This document shows, one piece after another, positions 1 to 7,497 of a stretch of DNA of 64,000 nucleotides (position 1 is the first letter of the stretch; each line of letters starts with the position of its first letter). A program made the translations under genes and the position numbers. The notes below the pieces were generated by a model that made no database searches, had not been told where the DNA came from, and saw only the letters and a list, made by a program, of their open reading frames with translations. This DNA is from JABDMH01 sp964428345 (GTDB lineage: Bacteria; Bacteroidota; Bacteroidia; Chitinophagales; Saprospiraceae). The stretch lies in assembly GCA_964428345.1 (NCBI GenBank), contig CAYRYD010000012.1, positions 62,001 to 126,000 of the forward strand, written 5' to 3'.

Positions 1-83
1 GATTTTTCTGTTTTTGGTGGATTATTGAAAAACGTATCGCAAAAGAATGGCGTGTTACAGACTGTAAACAAGATAGATTTACA

Positions 84-117
84 TTGTTTTACACATAATA
101 CCTTGGTATAATATTTG
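84..117 (+). promoter_or_regulatory. possible promoter of ku
   Basis: A TTG at 84-86 is followed 23 bases later by AATATTTG at 110-117, one base away from the Bacteroidota -7 consensus TAnnTTTG. It lies about 35 bases upstream of the ku start. The match is imperfect and the assignment rests on position. Confidence 0.35.
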
Positions 118-151
118 TATTTGTAAACCATCGATCAAAAATATTAATACT

Positions 152-991
152 ATGATGCGGGCAATCTGGAAGGGACACATTCGCTTTTCACTGGTGACTA
201 TACCCATACGCATGTACAGTGCGATTGAAGCCGGACAAACCATTAGTTTCCGCCAACTGCACAAGGAGGATAACGGACCGATTGGTTATCAGAAAGTGTG
301 TAAGGTCTGTAATGAAAAAGTCAATATGAGCGATATTGTCAAAGGTTACGAATATGAAACCGATCAGTACGTCATCATTGAAGACGATGATCTGAATAAG
401 ATCAAGCTGAAGAGTACCAAGGTCATCGATATCGAAGCTTTTGTCAATGCCGATGAGGTGAATCCGGCGCTTTTTGATTCGCCTTATTTCGCCGGTCCCG
501 ATGGAGAAGTAGCAACGAAAGCCTATTCATTGCTCTGTCAGACCCTTAAAAACAGCAACAAACTCGGTATCGGAAAAGTGGTACTCCGTGAAAAGGAAAA
601 TATCGTTCTGATTGCCCCTTCCGGCCTAGGGCTGATGTTATACAAGCTGCGGTTTCCCGATGAACTCCGAAACATAGAAGAGGTCCCCAATATTGGCTAC
701 GTCGAGACCGATCCGGCGCAGCTAAAACTGGCGGAGACCCTGGTTGATTCGATGGCCAAACCGTTTGCCGAACTGAAACTGGAGGACAAATACCGTAGTG
801 CTGTCATGGAAATCGTTGAAGCTAAGGTAGCCGGACAGGAAATTGTAACCATGGTGGAAGAGGAGGCCCCCATTGTCGATATTATGACTGCCCTCCAGGA
901 AAGCATCAATCAGGCCAAAGCCGAAAAGAAACCCCTGAAGAAAGCTACCGGTAAAAAAGCCGGTGAAGAGGAGGATAAGAAAACGGCCTGA
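152..991 (+). CDS. ku: Non-homologous end joining protein Ku
   Basis: Bacterial Ku forms a ring-shaped homodimer that binds DNA double-strand ends and recruits the ligase LigD for end joining. The 279-residue product has the usual length and opens with the family signature RAIWKGHIRFSLVTIP. The Ku fold covers about residues 5-225. A Lys/Glu-rich tail (about residues 245-279) resembles the basic C-terminal extension that contributes to DNA binding in many bacterial Ku proteins. Two ATG codons lie side by side (152 and 155); the second gives the more usual MRAIWKG start. No ligD is visible downstream, where the next gene is a TPR protein. The 151 bases upstream hold no gene, so any ligase must lie outside the window. 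Confidence 0.95.
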   Translation: MMRAIWKGHIRFSLVTIPIRMYSAIEAGQTISFRQLHKEDNGPIGYQKVCKVCNEKVNMSDIVKGYEYETDQYVIIEDDDLNKIKLKSTKVIDIEAFVNADEVNPALFDSPYFAGPDGEVATKAYSLLCQTLKNSNKLGIGKVVLREKENIVLIAPSGLGLMLYKLRFPDELRNIEEVPNIGYVETDPAQLKLAETLVDSMAKPFAELKLEDKYRSAVMEIVEAKVAGQEIVTMVEEEAPIVDIMTALQESINQAKAEKKPLKKATGKKAGEEEDKKTA

Positions 992-1000
992 GTACTCATA

Positions 1001-1016
1001 TTAGGAAAATTCCTAA
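1001..1016. repeat. perfect inverted repeat TTAGGAA-AA-TTCCTAA
   Basis: Seven-base arms (1001-1007 and 1010-1016) separated by two bases lie between the ku stop and the -7 box at 1024-1031. They fall in the spacer or -33 zone of the promoter for the next gene, where a repressor could act. No T-run follows, so it is not a good terminator. A near-identical palindrome lies before uppS at 36481-36493. Confidence 0.5.
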
Positions 1017-1023
1017 TTAAGGG

Positions 1024-1031
1024 TAACTTTG
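1024..1031 (+). promoter_or_regulatory. -7 promoter box TAACTTTG
   Basis: An exact match to the Bacteroidota -7 consensus TAnnTTTG, only six bases before the ATG at 1038. Since transcription usually starts a few bases after this box, the message of the following gene should be leaderless or nearly so. Confidence 0.6.
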
Positions 1032-1037
1032 CCTCTA

Positions 1038-1628
1038 ATGGCCAAACTAATTCCATACAAGCCGGATACTGAGCGCAAGCTGGGATTTCGCAAGGTTCGG
1101 AAAGGTCTGACCGGCGATGACTCCGGGCAGTTGGACCTGTTCCGGCAGCAACGTGCCATTCAGGCGTTGCGTCATCTCGATCCTTTTGAGAAAGCATTGG
1201 AGCTGGATGAGAAAAACGAAGATCTTGCCATAAAACTGTATCACGAGGCCATCCGGAGTTCAGTTTCGGTTGCTGATGCCTGGTGTAATCTTGGCATTAT
1301 CTATGCCCGGCGAGGTGATACCGGCGGTGCGATCGATTGTTTCACCAATGCCCTGGTGAGCGATCCCCGGCACACCGAAGCCCACTACAACCTGGCCAAT
1401 ATGTATTATGATGCCGGAAATTACCAACTGGCACTGGCGCACTATGAGATAGCCAATCGCATGGAGGATGCATTTCCCGAAATCAGGTACAATCTGGCGC
1501 TCACCCATTTGTGCCTCAATAATCATGACCTGGCTATTGATTTACTCAACCAATACCATGAACAGGCTACGGATCCCGCAGACCGGGACCAGGTAAAAAA
1601 ACTGATTGATCTCCTGGCTCAACGCTGA
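1038..1628 (+). CDS. Tetratricopeptide repeat protein
   Basis: A cytoplasmic protein of 196 residues with no signal peptide. Its central and C-terminal parts hold at least three TPR units, with typical W-NLG-Y, A---NLA-MYYDAGNY and RYNLALTHLCLNNHDLAI patterns at about residues 75-165. TPRs are protein-binding scaffolds; the partner is unknown. The open frame extends to a TTG at 1029, but that codon lies inside the promoter box, so the ATG at 1038 is preferred. It ends 14 bases from the convergent HD-domain gene. Confidence 0.75.
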   Translation: MAKLIPYKPDTERKLGFRKVRKGLTGDDSGQLDLFRQQRAIQALRHLDPFEKALELDEKNEDLAIKLYHEAIRSSVSVADAWCNLGIIYARRGDTGGAIDCFTNALVSDPRHTEAHYNLANMYYDAGNYQLALAHYEIANRMEDAFPEIRYNLALTHLCLNNHDLAIDLLNQYHEQATDPADRDQVKKLIDLLAQR

Positions 1629-1642
1629 GAAGTCCTTCTCTC

Positions 1643-2827
1643 CTAGAGGACCAGTGCGATGATAAACGAGGCAGCAGCAATAAATAATCCGATCATAAAT
1701 ACATTATAGCAGATATTCAGGTAGCGGTATTTCTTGGCGAGTACCAATCCGAGGTAATATAGATCCTTGCTAAGCGAACTATATAGCAACTCTTCGTTGC
1801 GCATGAGATTTTTAATTCCCCATTCAAACTTTTCAATAGGCATCTGGTAGAAATTACCAAAAAACAGAATATTAAACCGTTTGCTGAGAAATTTTTCGTC
1901 GCTGTACTTGGCCGAAGTAATTTTTGGCCTGGTCGATAAAGTCGCCAGAATGATGGAGACCAGACATACCATGATAAGAATGACAGTGGGCACCAACAAT
2001 TGGGGATTGGCACTGAGATTGGGAACCAGACTGGAAATAATAATCGACAGCATGATGGCATTAATACTCAGCATGATGTTGGCTTTGTTGTCAGCAATCC
2101 GGCTTAGGTTATTGTGGTTGCGAAGTGTAACCCTAAACATCGTTTCTACGCCTCTGTCCGACTTTCTGGGTAAAAAACTCAGACCGCTTTCATCGATTTC
2201 GGTCTGGGCGATGCTCTCAAAGTCAACCAGGTTTTGAAGTTGCTTTTGAAGTTTCAGTTGATTCTTCCTTTTACGTCCGGAATAATGATTTTTCGCAATC
2301 GTGGTATAAAATTGGTGTTCTTCCAGAAAATCAAGATTTAATTTGATCCATTCCCGTTCGGTAAATTTCTGATCCCGGGTGGCTTCCCATTCCGCACGCA
2401 GGCGACCCAATGTGTCGAAATAGGATTTGCGTCCGATGTGGGCGGTATCGGCGTCCCGGACTATTTTTTCCATCAGGTCTTTGGGTTCCGTTGTACGTCT
2501 GGTCGCAGCAATGTAGCGGCTGATCCGTTCAATTTTTTCCGGGGGTTGATTTTGTTTCCGGAGAAAATCAGTCGCAATTTCTGCCGACCTGTCTTCGTGA
2601 TCCTGCCAGCCATCCCTGAAACCCAGATCGTGAAACCACATGGCAATGGTAATGTCTTCTATTTCATCCTGACTGAGATTGTGCTCCCTTGCCAAATCAA
2701 TGGCCGCCTTGACCGTTTCCTCAAAATGAGGGAGGGAATGAAAAAAATACGATTTCGGGATGTATTTTTTGGCAAAATCCCTGGCAAACTCTTCTGCTTT
2801 TATGCTTAATTCAGATTTGGATTGCAT
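1643..2827 (-). CDS. HD-domain phosphohydrolase fused to a Pycsar-effector-like (PycTM) membrane domain
   Basis: A 394-residue two-part protein. Residues about 20-135 form an HD domain with its metal ligands visible: H30/H34, H66-D67, H77 and D125/D127. HD proteins hydrolyse phosphate esters, often of nucleotides. Residues about 228-394 match the PycTM type of membrane effector, with the signature ADNKANIMLSINAIMLS at 246-262 and membrane segments near 251-270, 278-297 and 372-393. PycTM proteins are known as membrane-damaging effectors of Pycsar anti-phage defence, switched on by cyclic pyrimidine nucleotides; HD fusions also occur as stand-alone Bacteroidota genes. The start at 2827 is chosen because TGA-A-ATG links it to the gene before it; the frame extends upstream but would overlap that gene. 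No nucleotide cyclase is visible nearby, so a defence role is inference. Confidence 0.8.
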   Translation of the reverse strand: MQSKSELSIKAEEFARDFAKKYIPKSYFFHSLPHFEETVKAAIDLAREHNLSQDEIEDITIAMWFHDLGFRDGWQDHEDRSAEIATDFLRKQNQPPEKIERISRYIAATRRTTEPKDLMEKIVRDADTAHIGRKSYFDTLGRLRAEWEATRDQKFTEREWIKLNLDFLEEHQFYTTIAKNHYSGRKRKNQLKLQKQLQNLVDFESIAQTEIDESGLSFLPRKSDRGVETMFRVTLRNHNNLSRIADNKANIMLSINAIMLSIIISSLVPNLSANPQLLVPTVILIMVCLVSIILATLSTRPKITSAKYSDEKFLSKRFNILFFGNFYQMPIEKFEWGIKNLMRNEELLYSSLSKDLYYLGLVLAKKYRYLNICYNVFMIGLFIAAASFIIALVL

Positions 2828-2828
2828 T

Positions 2829-3704
2829 TCATTTCGGGTTAAAAATGTACACTTTTGGAACTCCATCGCGACCTTCATTGGCAATATAGAGCACTCCATG
2901 GTCGTCAATCATAATCCCCTCGGGCTGACGGTGAAGGGTTGGATCCAGTTCGACGGCTGATTTAATGTCTCCCTGGCGGTTTATCACAATCAGGGCACTG
3001 GCCACGGATGAAATCAAATAAAGGTCGCCGTGCTGATCACTGCAAATGGCGGAGGGACTAAAGTATGGGGTGTCACGAACTCTGCCCAGTTGTCTTGCAA
3101 TCTCCTTACCATCCAGTTGCAGAAAAGGCTTCCGGTTCAATTCTCTGGTTGAAAGATCAAAGGAAAAGATGGAACGAATATTTTTATCATTGTCCTTTCC
3201 ATTAGCTTTGCATGCCAGGAGGAGCACCTGTTCGGCTGAATAATATGCCAAACCCTCCACGTCGTAGTCTGTATTTAAGAAAGTCTCATAGGTCTTGGTT
3301 TCACCTGAAGAATCGCACAAATAGATATCACCCTTACTGGATACCACAAAAATGTCATCCCCAACCATCTCAATGCCCTCGTAATCCCCTTTTCCAGAGA
3401 ATTTTTCACTTTTCAGTATGCGTCCGTCAGCCTTGTGAAGATAAAAGATGATACCCTTTTCATCCTGGACGCTCAGGAGAACTGAATCAATTCCGGCAGG
3501 CGACAATCCGGAAATTTCCTGCAGATCGGACGGAGGTATTAGCGAGATGTCGGGATTATTTGGGTGATGATTGTACCGGGATCTCAGCACTAACCCTTTT
3601 AATTGTTCAGATTTCTGAATAGATTTATGGTTAATTGCTTTCTGTAAAAAATAAAGGCCAGCGACTACTATAGAAACTATCAATGATGTTTTAACTAACC
3701 GCAT
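2829..3704 (-). CDS. SdiA-regulated-type beta-propeller protein, membrane-anchored
   Basis: A 291-residue protein with an N-terminal membrane anchor or uncleaved signal (about residues 6-22), followed by repeated blade-like strands typical of the SdiA-regulated (YjiK-like) propeller family: an EISGLSP opening, DYEGIEMVGDDIFVVSS, DVEGLAYY, and a closing PEGIMIDDHGVLYIANEG. It probably faces the periplasm. Its biochemical role is unknown in the family. Its stop codon is one base from the start of the HD/PycTM gene, so the two are probably co-translated. The promoter must lie in the short gap of 47 bases shared with the divergent gene at 3752. Confidence 0.75.
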   Translation of the reverse strand: MRLVKTSLIVSIVVAGLYFLQKAINHKSIQKSEQLKGLVLRSRYNHHPNNPDISLIPPSDLQEISGLSPAGIDSVLLSVQDEKGIIFYLHKADGRILKSEKFSGKGDYEGIEMVGDDIFVVSSKGDIYLCDSSGETKTYETFLNTDYDVEGLAYYSAEQVLLLACKANGKDNDKNIRSIFSFDLSTRELNRKPFLQLDGKEIARQLGRVRDTPYFSPSAICSDQHGDLYLISSVASALIVINRQGDIKSAVELDPTLHRQPEGIMIDDHGVLYIANEGRDGVPKVYIFNPK

Positions 3705-3751
3705 CGCCTATTTGTGTTACGATATTATCACTCAAGTTTATAAATAGGAGA

Positions 3752-6700
3752 ATGAAAGTACTGTTATACATTCTTCCGGCTTACACCCTGACCCTGATTT
3801 CATGTGCTTCCTATCAGACGATCAACAGCCTGTCTCCCGAAAGGGTCCAAAATAGTGAAAAAAAAGCGGTTGGGTTAGTGCATTCTATGTATTTGATTGG
3901 CGATGCCGGAGGATCACAACCAGGAACCATCGCACCGGCATTGAAAGCCCTGCAGTTACAGGCCGAAGGAGCCGGTAAAAACTCCTCATTGCTCTTCCTG
4001 GGAGACAATATCTACCCAAACGGAATGGTCAAAAAGAATGATCCTACTCGTGATGCCTGTGAACATGCCCTGAAGGTTCAACTGGATGTGATCAAATCCT
4101 TCCCTGGAAAATCGTTTATCATACCGGGCAATCACGATTGGCGCAGCAACCTTGAAGGGATCAAAAGACAGGAAAATTTTGTGAAGGATTACCTGGATGA
4201 TAAGCATGTCTTCGTGCCCCGGGATGGATGTGCAGGACCGGAGGTGATCGAACTGACGGAGAATCTGATCCTTGTCATTATCGATTCTGAATGGTGGCTG
4301 CGGGACTGGGATTTGGATCCGAAAGTCAATCGCGATTGCGAGATCAGGACTCGGTCCGAACTGATCCTGGCCCTGACGGATCTTCTAAAGAAAAACCGTA
4401 ACCGGGATATTGTACTGGCCTTTCATCATCCCCTTTATACCTACGGTGTCCACGGCGGTTACTATACGGTCAAGGACCATCTGTTCCCATTTACCGCGCT
4501 GGCGGAGAATCTTTGGATCCCCTTACCGGTCATAGGATCATTATACCCATTACTGCGGGGCAATGCGGGCATAAAACAGGATCACAATTACCCACCTTTC
4601 GTCGAATTCAAGAATGAGATCCTTACGGCGACCAGGGAGTTTGAAAATGTGATTTTTGCAGCCGGCCATGAACATAACCTGCAATACATTATTGAAGACC
4701 GGCATCCCTTCATTGTGAGTGGATCCGGATCGAAAAGCTCGCCATTGCATCGCGGTAAAGGCCTCGAATTTGGCAGTAGTGAACAAGGTTTTGCGGTACT
4801 CGATTTTTTTTCAGACGGAAGTGTGCAATTGCGCTTTTTCAAAGCCGGAGAGGACAGTTCAGCCAGATTGCTCTATGAGACCTGGGTTCAGGGTCCGGAT
4901 AAGCCCGAACCCGATGTGGTAATAGACGACCTCGTCCGGGAAGATTCGGCCACCATATCAATTTACCCGAACGGAGAAACCAGCAAAAATGGCCTCTATC
5001 AATGGTTTTGGGGACGTTGGTACCGGGATCTCTACGGAACGGAAATACGGGTACCCACCTTAAATCTGGAGACGAGTTATGGTGGTTTGACACCAGCCCG
5101 TCGTGGGGGTGGGATGCAGACACTGAGTCTTCGATTGAAAGATTCGCAGGATCGTGAGTATGTGGTGCGCGGTCTTCGGAAGAATGCGGCCAGCCTGCTT
5201 CCCCAGGTATTCCAGAACACTTTCGTTGCCGACCTGATGCGCGATTTTTTTACGACGGCCCATCCGTATGCAGCACTGACAATCCCCCCCATGGCAGATG
5301 CAATCTCAGTGTATCATGCTAATCCCCGGTTGTATTATATGCCGAAGCAACCCGCTCTGGGCCGGTTTAACCCGTTGTTTGGAAGTGCACTTTATCTCTT
5401 TGAAGAGCAGGCTTCCGGCGATTGGAGTCACCTGGGCAGCTTTGGAAATTCAAAAGACATCATCAGTACCTCCGATCTGCTGCACAAGTTGCAGCAGAAC
5501 GACCATCACCGGTTGGACCGGCCTTACATCATCCGGTCTCGTTTGTTCGACCTCGTACTGAAAGACTGGGACCGGCATCAGGATCAATGGAGGTGGGCAG
5601 AAATTCCGGATCAGAAGAAAGATGTCAAATATTACCGGCCCATACCGAGAGACAGGGACCAGGCTTTTGCACATTTTGATGGGTTTTTTACCAGATTGGC
5701 GACCCGGACCGTGATCAATTTGCGGCCAATGCAGCCTTTTACCCCGGTCACTAAGAAGGTACACTGGTTGACCTGGGGCACCCGGTACTTTGACCGTCGC
5801 TTCCTTAACGAAGCATCCTGGCCAGAATGGGAAACAGAGATCGGTCATATTCAGTCAAACCTCACCGATGCAGTCATTGATTCGGCACTTCATACCTTAC
5901 CTGGTGAAATCTATAGGCAGGGAGGAAGTCACATTGCCGATGTGTTGAAGACCCGGAGAGATCATTTGCCCGGCATGGCACAGCAGCTTTACCGTTTTCT
6001 GGCCAGAAGCGTCGATGTGGTTGGTACCAATGACGAAGACTTTTTCCTGGTTGAGAGATTGGATCGCGAAAATGTCCGGGTAACCGTCTATTATAATGAT
6101 GACCGGAAGAAAAAGAATCCAATCTACCAACGTACCTTCTCCGCTTCAGAGACCCGCGAGATTCACCTTTATGGCCTCGAAGATGATGATTATTTCGAGG
6201 TGTCAGGCGATCCGGCCAACAACATCAAAATCCGGCTCATCGGAGGCAATGGAAAGGATCATTTTCGGGAAACTTCTACCGGCAATCCTGACGGAAAGCA
6301 GATCCTGATATACGATGATCTCGGTGAGAATACCCTTGAAAAAGGTGCCGATACCCGGGACAAACGATCGATAAGACGATTTCAGAATGAGTACCGTTTT
6401 ACGGATTTTCAATACAATTACTCGCTGGCGGTCCCTTATGCGGCGTTTTTATCGGATGATGGTGTATTTATTGGAGGTTTTATAACCCATCAGGTATCCG
6501 GATTTAAAAAACAACCTTACAGTCAGTCTCATACTTTTAACCTGAATTATGCTTTCGCTACCCATGGCTACCAGATTTCCTGGAAGGGAAGATTTGTAGA
6601 AGCCTTCGGTCGATGGGACTATCAGCCCTCTATCTTGTATCAGACCCCCCGTTATACCAGCAATTTTTATGGAATGGGCAATGATACCGAATCGATCCTT

Positions 6701-7450
6701 GACAAGGATTTTTACCGGGTGCGCACCAAGATATTCAGAATGACTTCGGGAATTCGGAGGCAGTATAAAAGTGGTGTGTCTCTGGGGGTGATTCCTCAGT
6801 TTGAACAGGTTAAGGTTGAAAATACAGAAGATCGTTTTATTGGCAGTATCAGCAGTACCTTGCGACCAGGTGTTTTTGAAAATCAGTCGTATGCCGGCAT
6901 TGACCTGGTGTTTGCCCATGAGCAAAAACAAACAGCGGCCTATCCAGTAAAAGGAATGCAGTTTGATGGATCGATCGGATGGAAACAGAACCTCAGTGAA
7001 CGCAATCGTTCCTTTGTCAGGTTAAGCCAGGCATTGATTTTTTACCTGCCGGTCAACAAGCGTGAAACGGTGGTATGGGCTACCCGGTTTTCAGCCAGCC
7101 AGATTTTTGGAAAATTTGATTTTTATCACGGGATCAGCGAAGGAGGTTTTACCAGTCTGAGGGGACTCCGGCCAGAGCGGCTGACCGGACGGGCAAGTGT
7201 CACCCACAGCAATGACTTGCGAATTCCCATTGTACGGGTTAGAAACAATATCGTCCCATTTGTTGTTGGTGTCACCGGCAGTCTGGATCATGGGCGGGTA
7301 TTTATCGAAACACGGGAAAACTCAGACTGGCATATTTCGTATGGAGGTTCTCTTTGGCTAAACTTTGTCAATGCAGCAGTCATAAGGACGGGCTGGCATC
7401 ACAGCATTGACGGAAGCCGGGTTATCATTGCTTTGGGTTATGCCTTTTAG
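3752..7450 (+). CDS. Calcineurin-like metallophosphoesterase lipoprotein with C-terminal outer-membrane barrel
   Basis: A 1232-residue protein with a lipoprotein signal (LISC, Cys18). Residues about 45-370 form a metallophosphoesterase with all main motifs: GDAGG (50-54), GDNIYP (84-89), GNHDW (126-130), a double-His FHHP and GHEHN. A long middle section of unknown role (about 400-900) follows. The last 330 or so residues look like a BamA/TamA-type beta-barrel: alternating strands, a GMGNDTE loop, a GGFTSLRGLRPERLTG segment and a terminal Phe (YAF). The substrate is unknown. The design suggests a phosphoesterase held at the outer membrane by its own barrel; which side it faces cannot be told. 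The start has AGGAG just upstream. Confidence 0.85.
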   Translation: MKVLLYILPAYTLTLISCASYQTINSLSPERVQNSEKKAVGLVHSMYLIGDAGGSQPGTIAPALKALQLQAEGAGKNSSLLFLGDNIYPNGMVKKNDPTRDACEHALKVQLDVIKSFPGKSFIIPGNHDWRSNLEGIKRQENFVKDYLDDKHVFVPRDGCAGPEVIELTENLILVIIDSEWWLRDWDLDPKVNRDCEIRTRSELILALTDLLKKNRNRDIVLAFHHPLYTYGVHGGYYTVKDHLFPFTALAENLWIPLPVIGSLYPLLRGNAGIKQDHNYPPFVEFKNEILTATREFENVIFAAGHEHNLQYIIEDRHPFIVSGSGSKSSPLHRGKGLEFGSSEQGFAVLDFFSDGSVQLRFFKAGEDSSARLLYETWVQGPDKPEPDVVIDDLVREDSATISIYPNGETSKNGLYQWFWGRWYRDLYGTEIRVPTLNLETSYGGLTPARRGGGMQTLSLRLKDSQDREYVVRGLRKNAASLLPQVFQNTFVADLMRDFFTTAHPYAALTIPPMADAISVYHANPRLYYMPKQPALGRFNPLFGSALYLFEEQASGDWSHLGSFGNSKDIISTSDLLHKLQQNDHHRLDRPYIIRSRLFDLVLKDWDRHQDQWRWAEIPDQKKDVKYYRPIPRDRDQAFAHFDGFFTRLATRTVINLRPMQPFTPVTKKVHWLTWGTRYFDRRFLNEASWPEWETEIGHIQSNLTDAVIDSALHTLPGEIYRQGGSHIADVLKTRRDHLPGMAQQLYRFLARSVDVVGTNDEDFFLVERLDRENVRVTVYYNDDRKKKNPIYQRTFSASETREIHLYGLEDDDYFEVSGDPANNIKIRLIGGNGKDHFRETSTGNPDGKQILIYDDLGENTLEKGADTRDKRSIRRFQNEYRFTDFQYNYSLAVPYAAFLSDDGVFIGGFITHQVSGFKKQPYSQSHTFNLNYAFATHGYQISWKGRFVEAFGRWDYQPSILYQTPRYTSNFYGMGNDTESILDKDFYRVRTKIFRMTSGIRRQYKSGVSLGVIPQFEQVKVENTEDRFIGSISSTLRPGVFENQSYAGIDLVFAHEQKQTAAYPVKGMQFDGSIGWKQNLSERNRSFVRLSQALIFYLPVNKRETVVWATRFSASQIFGKFDFYHGISEGGFTSLRGLRPERLTGRASVTHSNDLRIPIVRVRNNIVPFVVGVTGSLDHGRVFIETRENSDWHISYGGSLWLNFVNAAVIRTGWHHSIDGSRVIIALGYAF

Positions 7451-7497
7451 TGATACCTTTGGCATTCGAAATTTATTGAAGCCGCCGAAAAAACTAT

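Noticed and set aside
1643..3704. Complete Pycsar anti-phage system
   Set aside because: Only an effector-like domain is present, fused to an HD hydrolase. No pyrimidine cyclase was found on either strand nearby, so calling it a defence system is not supported.
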